Source: Bacteroidales bacterium UBA6445 (lineage in GTDB: Bacteria > Bacteroidota > Bacteroidia > Bacteroidales > UBA932). Taken from it: 64,000 bases of DNA. Of this stretch, positions 9,201 to 16,050 are shown piece after piece. Both the position numbers and the translations under genes were made by a program. Position 1 is the first letter of the stretch; every line of letters begins with the position of its first letter. Location: positions 1 through 64,000 of the forward strand of contig DJOF01000021.1 in NCBI GenBank assembly GCA_002439585.1, given 5' to 3'. Under the pieces are notes generated by a model. It was not told the origin of the DNA. It saw only the letters and a list, made by a program, of their open reading frames with translations, and did no database searches.

Positions 9201-10225
9201 ACAATAACCAGACTGAACGTTTCGGGAAGAAATATCTTTGGTTGGCTTTGTACAAAGTAGATGCGTTGTTGAGTGACCATTTGAAGGTAGCTGATGGTTG
9301 TAACTATTTGTATTCTCCGACAGAAGACGATGTAGAACCGATTCCTTATCCATGGCATACAAGAGAATATTCGAGAATAGACCCTACCATATTGAATGCT
9401 TCTGACACATTAACTTATACTTCCTTTCTCGTAGAAAATTTGGAAAATGTGCAAGAGATAACGAATGAACAGTGGATGTCGGAAGAATATCCAATTCAAA
9501 AGCCAAGATTAACTGTAAAAGATACTGATGGCTCTGACTGGATCGTATTAACTTGTTATGATGGTTATAAGATGGATGCTGAAGAGAACACAGTAAAAGA
9601 CCTATTCTTGTTTTCAAATGCTGCATTTATCAAATATACAGATCTTGAAATATTTTGGCGTTGGGCTAAAAATCAGAATTTTTATGGACGTTGGATGCCT
9701 GAAAGAAGAAACGGCAGCATAGATTACCTTTGGAATGAATATCCATGGGCAGATACTTACAAGCGGACTCTTCGAAATGTCGATGATTGGGAGAATCCAG
9801 GTAATGGAGCTAACTTTAAAATCAATCTTTCATACGAAGCTCAGTTGCAGGAAGAATGGATTGGCTTGGATGAAACTGAAATGTACTTAAAGGAAGCAAA
9901 TATGCCTAATCACCTTGTGATGAAAGCGTTGGACTTATATACAGCAGAACGTGGTGTTGTTAGGGACAAAAATGACAATGCTATTGTTACGAGGAATTTT
10001 TCTATTGGGAAAATGAACGGTTTGGCTATGCGAAAGGATTATTTGGATAAATACCTTTCTGAAAACAATCTTGCTTTAGTGTTTTACTCGCTTGGCGAAA
10101 AGTATATAACCCAGAAAGGAACTTATCAAAGCGTAGGACACAGATATGATCTGTCGGGAGCATATTGCTACCATGACGGAAATTTTGAAGAGATACAGCC
10201 TATGCACATCAGTAATACTTTGTAA
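6191..10225 (+). CDS. Trypsin-like protease fused to STAND/NACHT-like NTPase (Avs-like sensor)
   Basis: About 1344 residues from ATG 6191; ATG 6185, ATG 6197 or a TTG at 6176 are other starts. In numbering from 6176, an N-terminal chymotrypsin-fold protease shows the triad His47 (LVTARH), Asp82 (NVDVVLL) and Ser160 (GFSGSPV). After a linker, a P-loop NTPase has Walker A GKAGMGKT at about 344-351, Walker B LIIIDALNE near 415, and LLVTYRDDEEF as a STAND-type sensor. From about 600 a long helical region follows, HEAT-like near 790-900, and then a domain of about 400 residues that I do not recognise. In AVAST type I the protease and STAND ATPase are, as I recall, separate proteins; here they are one chain. 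The C-terminal part is the expected ligand sensor. Composition is AT-rich compared with the core genes. Confidence 0.8.
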   Translation: MSMKYPIETRKVIYASVVPVECGNEKGTAFFIAPDTLVTARHVVVEHFVSNAPVIISADTSVLCDVEFIAEEGVNVDVVLLRSKDYQQNDYLKLLAAEFNEDRQLTIAGYPKEFGNNTELISIEVQDRLGNRKEDYDTTVVRTDALAFSSYKGFSGSPVLNEKGSVIGIAVNQLGSSLGYASIKSLAARLENHSVTVSKDWQSEDFSPCGRGTSQRQVEKAIGYAALRYNRDLHVGNKKIDKELDLFALRKSKANTEKELKQIETDATTCQFDFSNALQGYQKGDYDDLLDRLYGWQNEHEEKNFTSFTLKFFQETFIKLPDLIDEWHRNQKQIVLFKGKAGMGKTHYVCATAERLCKEMNVYLLFGSRFSEDQDFEAQLYGMMGIGDNDLEKLNAKMVDEDSNALIIIDALNEGATENFWNVAMRRMKTLLQQYNRVKLLVTYRDDEEFDLSIPCNTIELRGFEENTQEAVQKYFAHYQIDDTDSNIQKRYFAEFSEPLFLTMFCVVASHDLRYMMDDFTYSDLFHQYIKYRNDMVSKGVDEDSHRNVTEKALMQFANYSLYYNKCKDIPRKKARHYADMICRNRLWSNNLLNWILKENLMLSTGRNGETLMFGYQKMGDFLMADIFAYSKMTDKNKVDFVLEKGTLREYASYRRFIVALLSEWNLTAQLLERKEALKIHSLILASLRHHGKSNQAIFNWMQSNNVFSVRILHDFLQDLTLEVFMSAHQVLKRADMAHRDKAWSMMVNKEFSHRFDTQRFTNFITMKPNIDTDEGWSKIVILLCWMCTSPHPYVRGAIMRKFVEIFDNKHQMALFALSEFFDCNDPYVVQVVTCAIYGYLLRKRDATEAAKIADSILQYFYQDHKAPEDILVRQWTMMILSLADELNGTDDYFGDIKPPFSSQNPYDLVVDKAENITEKYFGESKGSWKMYETLYGFSDFKRYVIGTNNRGNSDVFLKQEGDSVQAIPLTDIMLMVANIAKHNFRWNDDLGKLDDYVYSEGRYNNQTERFGKKYLWLALYKVDALLSDHLKVADGCNYLYSPTEDDVEPIPYPWHTREYSRIDPTILNASDTLTYTSFLVENLENVQEITNEQWMSEEYPIQKPRLTVKDTDGSDWIVLTCYDGYKMDAEENTVKDLFLFSNAAFIKYTDLEIFWRWAKNQNFYGRWMPERRNGSIDYLWNEYPWADTYKRTLRNVDDWENPGNGANFKINLSYEAQLQEEWIGLDETEMYLKEANMPNHLVMKALDLYTAERGVVRDKNDNAIVTRNFSIGKMNGLAMRKDYLDKYLSENNLALVFYSLGEKYITQKGTYQSVGHRYDLSGAYCYHDGNFEEIQPMHISNTL

Positions 10226-10231
10226 AATAAG

Positions 10232-11464
10232 ATGAAAGTACTATTAATCGACGTATACAATTATAATAAAGGTGGCGCGGAGACGGTTTGCTTCAATACG
10301 GGCAAACTGTTGGAGGAGCACGGACACCAAGTGGTTTATTTTACCTTGAAATGGGAGGAAAACAATCCTTCGCCCTATAGCAAGTATTTTCCTGAGTCGA
10401 AGGAGACCCGAAAAGGCCCTTTGCGACAAGTGAAGAACGTGGTGAACTACTTCTATCACTTCGAGGCTGCGAAGAAATTGGAGCAGCTGATAAGGGATGA
10501 AAAGCCCGACATCGCTCACATTCACCTGATGTGGGGGCAGATTACACCTTCCATCTTTCCTGTGTTGAGGAGGCACCGCATTCCGATTTTGTTTACTGTG
10601 CATGATTATCGCATCGTTTGCCCAGCCTATACTTTCCGTGATGGCAGTGGACGAATCTGCGAGGATTGTGAGGGAAAACATTTCTATAAGTGCTTCACAC
10701 ATACTTGTTGCAAGGGAAGCAAGGTGATGAGTGCGGTGATGGCGGCAGAACAGTATTTCCGCAATGCATTCTTCAATCCAGCCAAGTACATTGATGGCTT
10801 CCTCTATGTGAGCAATTTCGCCAGGGACATTCAGGAGAAATATATGCCAGCGGTGAAGAAAACCCCGAATATCACACTCTATAACTTCTCTACTTCGATA
10901 GCAGAGACGGTGAAGACGATGCCAAAGGAAAAGTATTTCCTGTTTTTCGGTCGCTTGTCGTATGAAAAAGGAGTGCGGACGCTGTTGGAGGCTTTCAAGG
11001 ATTTGCCCGATTGCCAACTGAAGGTAGTGGGTACTGGTCCAAAGGAAGAAGGACTGAAGGAGTTTGTGCATACTTTTGGCATGAAGAACGTGGAATTCTT
11101 AGGCTATAAGCGTGGCAAGGAACTGCAAGACTTGGTGGCTGGGGCTTATTTCGTGATTGTTCCTTCGGAATGGTATGAGAATAATCCGATGACCATCATC
11201 GAGGCTTATTCGGTGGGTACGCCTGTGATTGGTGCCAAGATAGGCGGTATCCCAGAGATTGTGGTGGAAGGAGAGACCGGCTATCAGTTTGTGAGTGGCG
11301 ATAGTCGGGACTTGAAAGACAAGGTGTTGTTTGCAGACGGGTTGTCTGCTGATGAATATTCTCGATTAAGTGCTGGCACCTTGAAATTTGCTCATGAGAA
11401 TTTGAGTTTGGAAAGCTATTATCCGAAGTTGATAGCTTTTTATCATCAATTTTTACAGAAATAA
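10232..11464 (+). CDS. Glycosyltransferase family 4 with cysteine-rich insert
   Basis: 410 residues. MKVLLIDVYNYNKGGAET opens the GT-B N-domain; the C-domain has FFGRLSYEKGVRTLLEAF and ENNPMTIIEAYSVGTP with the E-x7-E motif. An insert at about residues 129-165 holds seven to eight cysteines (CPAY, CEDC, KC, TCC), known in a subgroup of exopolysaccharide GT4 enzymes and possibly binding a metal. It starts 7 bases after the protease-NTPase stop, so the polysaccharide run resumes directly after the cassette. It probably uses GDP- or UDP-sugar; the exact donor is unknown. Confidence 0.87.
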   Translation: MKVLLIDVYNYNKGGAETVCFNTGKLLEEHGHQVVYFTLKWEENNPSPYSKYFPESKETRKGPLRQVKNVVNYFYHFEAAKKLEQLIRDEKPDIAHIHLMWGQITPSIFPVLRRHRIPILFTVHDYRIVCPAYTFRDGSGRICEDCEGKHFYKCFTHTCCKGSKVMSAVMAAEQYFRNAFFNPAKYIDGFLYVSNFARDIQEKYMPAVKKTPNITLYNFSTSIAETVKTMPKEKYFLFFGRLSYEKGVRTLLEAFKDLPDCQLKVVGTGPKEEGLKEFVHTFGMKNVEFLGYKRGKELQDLVAGAYFVIVPSEWYENNPMTIIEAYSVGTPVIGAKIGGIPEIVVEGETGYQFVSGDSRDLKDKVLFADGLSADEYSRLSAGTLKFAHENLSLESYYPKLIAFYHQFLQK

Positions 11465-11472
11465 TCTTGTTT

Positions 11473-12621
11473 ATGAAAATAGTTGTTACTGGTACCCGTG
11501 GTATTCCTAATATCATGGGTGGCGTGGAGACGCATTGCGAGGAACTGTTTCCTCGCATTGCGTCTCGTGGCTTTGATGTGACGGTTGTCCGCCGCTCAAA
11601 CTATGTGCAGGATGATTTAAAGGAATGGAAAGGCGTGAAGCTCGTGACTCTGCCTTCTCCTAAGAACAAGTCGTTTGAGGCGATTATCCATACTTTCCGT
11701 GCCATTAATGAGGCGAAGCGACTGGGAGCGGATGTGCTGCATATCCATGCCATCGGTCCTGCCTTGCTTGTGCCATACGCCAAATTGCTGGGCATGAAGG
11801 TGGTGTTCACGCACCATGGACCTGACTATGACCGTGACAAGTGGGGATTTGCTGCCAAGACTATCTTGAAGCTAGGCGAAAGGATGGGATGCATGTTCGC
11901 GGATGATGTCATTGTCATCTCAAATGTCATCAAGAACCTCATTGCGCGTAAGTATGGCAGGACGAAAAATGTACACCTTATCTATAATGGAGTGTCGAAG
12001 CCAGAGATTTGCGACTATCCTGCGTATTTCGAGAAATTGGGGATAGAGAAAGGAAAGTATATTTTAGGCATGTGCCGATTCGTGCCTGAGAAGAATCTGC
12101 ATCATTTGGTGGAGGCTTTCGTAAAGTGGAAGAAGTCGCACACGGATTCCCCGGATTTTACAGATGCCAGTGATGGTAAATCCCAAGATGCCTTTTCAGA
12201 TATAAAGTTGGTGTTAGCCGGTGATACGGACTTCGAGGATAGCTATTCGCTAGGTTTGAAAGAGATGGCAAGGAAAAACGGCGTGGTAATAACAGGTTTT
12301 GTCAAAGGTAGGAAGTTGCACTCATTGTTGACGAACTGCAAGTGTTATTGTCTGCCTTCCTCACATGAGGGCTTGCCGATTGCCTTGTTGGAGGCGATGA
12401 GCTATGGCGTAAAGGTTGTGGTGAGCGATATTCCTGCCAACTTGGAGGTGGGTTTGCCCAAGGAGGATTACTTCCATTGTGGCGACGTGGATGAACTGGC
12501 TGATAAACTTGGAAAGATTATCGAGCAACCTTTGCAGCATATCGACTATGATATGAGCAAGTATGACTGGGATAAGATTGCTGATGAGGTGGCGGACATC
12601 TACAAGAAATATGAGAAGTAA
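11473..12621 (+). CDS. Glycosyltransferase family 4
   Basis: About 382 residues from ATG 11473, which lies 8 bases after the previous stop and gives MKIVVTGTRGIPNIMGG, a typical GT4 start; an in-frame TTG at 11467 is less likely. N-domain residues include LHIHAIGPALL and VVFTHHGPDYDR, the C-domain RFVPEKNLHHLVEAF and HEGLPIALLEAMSYG with E-x7-E. The first strand and GGVETH loop recall GT4 enzymes that act on rhamnose or fucose acceptors, but this is only a resemblance. It is the last glycosyltransferase of the locus; gmd follows after 145 bases. Confidence 0.88.
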   Translation: MKIVVTGTRGIPNIMGGVETHCEELFPRIASRGFDVTVVRRSNYVQDDLKEWKGVKLVTLPSPKNKSFEAIIHTFRAINEAKRLGADVLHIHAIGPALLVPYAKLLGMKVVFTHHGPDYDRDKWGFAAKTILKLGERMGCMFADDVIVISNVIKNLIARKYGRTKNVHLIYNGVSKPEICDYPAYFEKLGIEKGKYILGMCRFVPEKNLHHLVEAFVKWKKSHTDSPDFTDASDGKSQDAFSDIKLVLAGDTDFEDSYSLGLKEMARKNGVVITGFVKGRKLHSLLTNCKCYCLPSSHEGLPIALLEAMSYGVKVVVSDIPANLEVGLPKEDYFHCGDVDELADKLGKIIEQPLQHIDYDMSKYDWDKIADEVADIYKKYEK

Positions 12622-12711
12622 TTCACATTCATTTATATGGTGATTGATATTTACGACAAGTTTTTTCGGTTGTTGTGCTTGGCAATCGGTTCTTCTGATT
12701 AAAAAATTGTA

Positions 12712-12719
12712 TAACTTTA
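12712..12719 (+). promoter_or_regulatory. Weak candidate -7 element before gmd
   Basis: TAACTTTA matches the Bacteroidota -7 consensus TAnnTTTG except for the last base and lies 47 bases before the gmd ATG, inside the 145-base gap that follows the glycosyltransferases. No good TTTG is found 19-20 bases upstream, so this is a weak call. If real, gmd and fcl can be made separately from the polysaccharide operon. Confidence 0.3.
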
Positions 12720-12766
12720 CGCGCGATTGTGTTGTACTGTCAAATTGAATTCTGCACTTATTACTT

Positions 12767-13879
12767 ATGGAGAAAAGAAAAGTAGCCCTCATTACGGGCA
12801 TAACAGGTCAAGATGGCTCTTATTTGTCAGAGTTGTTGTTGGAAAAAGGTTATGATGTACATGGCACAATACGCCGTTCATCCACCGACTACCGTGAGCG
12901 TATCGCTCACTTGGAGGGAAAGCCCAATTTTCACCTTCACTATGCCGACCTCGGTGACTCAATGAGTATTATACAGGTGATGAACAGGGTGAAACCGACA
13001 GAAGTGTATAACCTCGCTGCACAGAGCCACGTGCAGGTGAGTTTCGACTCTCCTGAGTTCACTGCCGATGTGGATGCCGTTGGTGTTCTCCGTATCTTGG
13101 AGGCTATCCGCCAATGTGGATTGACACATACTTGCCGAATGTACCAAGCGTCCACTTCTGAGCTTTATGGCAAGGTTGAGGAAGTGCCTCAGAACGAGAA
13201 CACCCCTTTCCACCCTTATTCACCATACGCCGTAGCCAAACAGTACGGCTTTTGGATTGTGAAAGAGTATCGAGATGCTTACGATATGTTCTGCTGTTCG
13301 GGTATTCTCTTCAACCATGAGAGTGAGCGCCGTGGTGAGACTTTCGTAACCCGCAAGATAACCCTCGCTGCCGCTCGCATCAAACAGGGTAAGCAGGACA
13401 AGCTCTATCTCGGCAACCTCGACTCTCTTCGTGACTGGGGATATGCCAAGGATTACGTGGAGTGCATGTGGCTCATCCTTCAGGCTGAGAAGCCAGAGGA
13501 TTTCGTCATCGCCACAGGTAAGCAGCACTCAGTACGTGAGTTTGCCCAATTGGCATTCCACGATGTAGGCATCGAACTGAAATGGGAAGGCAAAGGCGAG
13601 AACGAAAAGGGAATCTGCGTAGAGGGGCCTGAAGAATTGATTGGCAAAACTCTCATAGAGGTATCACCTGATTTCTATCGTCCAACTGATGTTGTCAACC
13701 TTTGGGGTGACCCAACCAAGGCAAAGGCAAAGTTAGGCTGGAATCCAAATGCCACCTCCTTCGAGAATTTGGTGAAGATTATGGTAGAGAGCGATATGGC
13801 AAAGGTTGCAGCCGAAGATGCTAGTATGAAAGTTCGCACGAACCTCGCAGAGTATCTGGAGAAAGGAATCGTGAAGTAA
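12767..13879 (+). CDS. gmd: GDP-mannose 4,6-dehydratase
   Basis: 370 residues, the normal family length. It converts GDP-D-mannose to GDP-4-keto-6-deoxymannose, the first step to GDP-L-fucose, in the cytoplasm. The NAD(P) loop GITGQDGSY is at residues 10-18, the RR(S)S loop that grips NADP follows at about 34-37, and the catalytic Tyr154-x3-Lys158 sits in YSPYAVAK. NHESERRGETFVTRK is the diagnostic GDP-sugar binding stretch. GDP-fucose synthase lies 166 bases downstream, so the pair makes the fucose donor for this polysaccharide or for other fucosylated surface glycans. Confidence 0.96.
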   Translation: MEKRKVALITGITGQDGSYLSELLLEKGYDVHGTIRRSSTDYRERIAHLEGKPNFHLHYADLGDSMSIIQVMNRVKPTEVYNLAAQSHVQVSFDSPEFTADVDAVGVLRILEAIRQCGLTHTCRMYQASTSELYGKVEEVPQNENTPFHPYSPYAVAKQYGFWIVKEYRDAYDMFCCSGILFNHESERRGETFVTRKITLAAARIKQGKQDKLYLGNLDSLRDWGYAKDYVECMWLILQAEKPEDFVIATGKQHSVREFAQLAFHDVGIELKWEGKGENEKGICVEGPEELIGKTLIEVSPDFYRPTDVVNLWGDPTKAKAKLGWNPNATSFENLVKIMVESDMAKVAAEDASMKVRTNLAEYLEKGIVK

Positions 13880-13897
13880 TTCTCACGCGATTCTCAC

Positions 13898-13927
13898 AGA
13901 TTTCACGAATTGGAATTTTATTCGTGA
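13898..13927. repeat. Small inverted repeat between gmd and fcl
   Basis: The 166-base gap between gmd and fcl holds CACGAAT, ten bases of spacer and ATTCGTG, a perfect 7-base inverted repeat close after the gmd stop. A third CACGAATT occurs about 110 bases further on. A T-run is missing, so it is a weak stem or a binding site more than a strong terminator. No clear promoter for fcl was found; a TAATTTTA near 14006 is the nearest -7-like string. Confidence 0.4.
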
Positions 13928-14045
13928 GATTCAAGTTATTTGTTTTCGAAAATATTGTGGTCTAAAAACAGAATACATCATTCGAGATCATTTGGCTTGA
14001 ACACTAATTTTACGAAGATCACGAATTGTTTTTAGAAACAAAATC

Positions 14046-15251
14046 ATGTTAGATAGAAATTCAAAGATATACGTTGCGGGCCACCATGGTCTTGTCGGCT
14101 CTGCCATATGGAATAACCTGCAGAAAAGGGGCTACACTAACCTCATAGGCCGAAGCCACAGCGAGCTTGACCTGACAGACCAAGTCGCGGTACAGCGCTT
14201 CTTCGATGAAGAACGTCCAGATGCCGTTGTCTTGGCAGCAGCATTTGTCGGTGGTATCATGGCCAATTCGCTATACAGGGCAGACTTCATCATGCAGAAT
14301 ATGAAGATGCAGTGCAACGTCATCAGCAATGCCTACTCTCATGGCGTGAAAAAGCTCCTCTTCTTGGGCTCGACCTGTATTTATCCAAAGAATGCCCCTC
14401 AGCCTATGAAGGAGGATGCCCTCTTGACCTCTCCTTTGGAATATACCAACGAGGAGTATGCCATCGCGAAAATCGCAGGGCTGAAAATGTGCGAGAGCTA
14501 CAACCTACAGTATGGTACGAATTATATAGCGGTGATGCCGACAAACCTGTACGGTCCGAATGATAACTTCCACTTGGAGAACAGCCACGTGATGCCTGCC
14601 ATGATGCGCAAGGTATATCTAGCGAAATTGCTCCACGAGGGTGACTGGAATGCCATCTGCGCGGACATGGACAGACGCCCGATCAATCCGGACGACAAAC
14701 TTCGCGCTATTATCGGAGAAGGTAATGTCGTTGGGGCAAGTCCACGGGAGAGGATTCTGAAAGCCCTTGATTTCTATGGTATCTCTGACAACCGAGTCGT
14801 GCTGTGGGGTACAGGACAACCTCTTCGCGAGTTCCTGTGGAGCGAGGACATGGCGGACGCGAGTGTACACATTCTGCTGAATGTGGACTTCAGCGACATC
14901 ATAGGTATCAAGAAATACTCTTCCGTATTCTACGGAGCGAAGACGGGCGGGAAAGTGGACAGGAACAATAGTGAGGGCAGAGGAGGGGCTATCCCTTCGC
15001 TCGGGGAGATCCGCAACTGCCACATCAACGTCGGTACGGGTAAGGAGCTTACGATCAAGGCGTTGTCGGAATTAGTGGTGAAGGCGGTTCATTTCACAGG
15101 CGATGTTGTGTTCGATGCAACGAAGCCGGACGGGACACCGCGCAAGCTTATAGACGTGACGAAGCTTCACTCCCTCGGATGGCATCACAGCGTCGAGATA
15201 GAAGACGGAGTCTCAAGGTTATTTGACTGGTATCAAGATAGTCTCAGTTAG
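14046..15251 (+). CDS. fcl: GDP-L-fucose synthase (enlarged)
   Basis: It carries out the epimerisation and NADPH reduction of GDP-4-keto-6-deoxymannose to GDP-L-fucose. The Rossmann loop GHHGLVGSA is at about 12-20, FLGSTCIYPK carries the active-site Ser/Thr, and Tyr138-x3-Lys142 (EEYAIAK) is the catalytic pair; YGPNDNFH and HINVGTG are family hallmarks. At 401 residues it is long: E. coli Fcl is about 320. Extra segments lie at about 195-245 (after AKLLHEGDW) and 285-325 (after HILLNVDF). The enlarged form is known from Bacteroidales. It works directly after gmd. Confidence 0.93.
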   Translation: MLDRNSKIYVAGHHGLVGSAIWNNLQKRGYTNLIGRSHSELDLTDQVAVQRFFDEERPDAVVLAAAFVGGIMANSLYRADFIMQNMKMQCNVISNAYSHGVKKLLFLGSTCIYPKNAPQPMKEDALLTSPLEYTNEEYAIAKIAGLKMCESYNLQYGTNYIAVMPTNLYGPNDNFHLENSHVMPAMMRKVYLAKLLHEGDWNAICADMDRRPINPDDKLRAIIGEGNVVGASPRERILKALDFYGISDNRVVLWGTGQPLREFLWSEDMADASVHILLNVDFSDIIGIKKYSSVFYGAKTGGKVDRNNSEGRGGAIPSLGEIRNCHINVGTGKELTIKALSELVVKAVHFTGDVVFDATKPDGTPRKLIDVTKLHSLGWHHSVEIEDGVSRLFDWYQDSLS

Positions 15252-15269
15252 CTTTTAAATCAAAAGAGT

Positions 15270-15626
15270 ATGATAAAGATATACAGTATGCCGACGTGCC
15301 CGTATTGCATGTATGTGGAGAGGCAGGTTGAGGGTAATCCTAATTTCCAGATCGTCGATATCGGCAGCCACGTGAAACTTCTCAAAGAATTTCTCGCCCT
15401 TCGAGACAAAGAGCCTGTGCTGGTAGAAGCCAAGAAGAAGGGCGATCTTGGTATACCGTGTTTTGTGCGCGAAGATGGTTCTGTTACTCTTGAGCCAAGC
15501 GAGGTCGGGCTGCATTCCTACTCTGAAGTCTTGTCCGCCAGAAGTCATACCTTGTCTGGCTCGGCCGCATCGTCTCATTCTCACGGAGATGCTCCTTCCT
15601 GCAAGATCGATGGCTCAGGCTGCTGA
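15270..15626 (+). CDS. Glutaredoxin-related protein
   Basis: 118 residues opening MIKIYSMPTCPYCMYVE, a thioredoxin-fold strand followed by the redox C-P-Y-C motif of glutaredoxins. The cis-proline is in LGIPCFV at about residues 66-72, with an extra Cys right after it. The last 35 residues are Ser/His rich and end in CKIDGSGC, perhaps a flexible metal-binding tail. It lies 18 bases after fcl and may be cotranscribed, but its function is likely unrelated: general thiol-disulphide exchange in the cytoplasm. A strong terminator follows. Confidence 0.82.
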   Translation: MIKIYSMPTCPYCMYVERQVEGNPNFQIVDIGSHVKLLKEFLALRDKEPVLVEAKKKGDLGIPCFVREDGSVTLEPSEVGLHSYSEVLSARSHTLSGSAASSHSHGDAPSCKIDGSGC

Positions 15627-15693
15627 AATTGGATGAGTGTCTTCGCAGAAGCCTAATCGCTTTTGGTCACCTTGCTGTCAGAGAGGCCGTAAA

Positions 15694-15735
15694 ACAAAAC
15701 GGGAAGAAAACCATTTCGTTTTCTTCCCGTTTTGT
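15694..15735. terminator. Bidirectional intrinsic terminator
   Basis: Perfect 18-base inverted repeat with a six-base loop (arms 15694-15711 and 15718-15735), A-rich on the left and T-rich on the right, so it works in both directions. It can end transcripts of the glutaredoxin gene on the plus strand and of tRNA-Cys, whose 3' end touches it at 15736, on the minus strand. Confidence 0.92.
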
Positions 15736-15809
15736 TGGAGGTGCCAAGCGGATTTGAACCGCTGTACTTGGTTTTGCAGACCAATGCCTAACCACTCGGC
15801 CATAGCACC
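15736..15809 (-). tRNA. trnC: tRNA-Cys (anticodon GCA)
   Basis: Read on the minus strand this folds as a tRNA: the acceptor stem GGTGCTA pairs with TGGCACC (one G-T pair), the anticodon loop holds CTGCAAA with anticodon GCA for cysteine, and the T loop GTTCAAATC is present. Discriminator base T73, the known identity base for Cys, is followed by an encoded CCA (15738-15736). Its length is 74 bases with CCA. A perfect promoter lies just upstream and a strong terminator starts at its end, so it is an independent unit. Confidence 0.96.
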
Positions 15810-15819
15810 ATTGAGGTTA

Positions 15820-15850
15820 CAAAATTAACAAAAAATTTTCACACCGCAAT
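15820..15850 (-). promoter_or_regulatory. Bacteroidota-type promoter of tRNA-Cys
   Basis: On the minus strand, ATTG at 15850-15847, 19 bases of spacer, then TAATTTTG at 15827-15820 match the TTTG-N19-TAnnTTTG consensus with one mismatch in the -33 box. Start of transcription would fall about 5-8 bases downstream, just before the mature tRNA 5' end at 15809. Confidence 0.75.
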
Positions 15851-15926
15851 ATGGTTTGGGTAATTTATCGCAAAATTGCTGCGAAAAACAAAGCACAGAT
15901 CCCGATGTGGAACTAGCGGGCAGGAG

Positions 15927-16024
15927 CAATTGCATGGATCTTCGTGGACGAGATCATGAGGAAATGCCGCGGTAACGCAGCAGGCGGAGGATCAATTGCA
16001 TGGATCTTCGTGGACGAGATTATG
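15927..16024. repeat. Two direct repeats of 32 bases, 66 bases apart
   Basis: CAATTGCATGGATCTTCGTG and the 12 bases after it occur at 15927-15958 and again at 15993-16024 with one difference (C/T). The period is 66 bases. In one plus frame both copies read AIAWIFVDEIM or SIAWIFVDEIM, but that frame is closed by a TAG at 15914 and has only an internal ATG, giving at most 27 codons. The gap 15810-16050 between the tRNA and the exporter holds no other gene. Confidence 0.8.
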
Positions 16025-16050
16025 GTCGACGGGCAAGGATACTGAGCTGA

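Noticed and set aside
10244..11071. 275-codon minus frame opposite a GT4
   Set aside because: Shadow of a gene with full GT4 motifs on the plus strand.
15637..15828. 63-codon plus frame
   Set aside because: Runs through the terminator and the antisense of tRNA-Cys.
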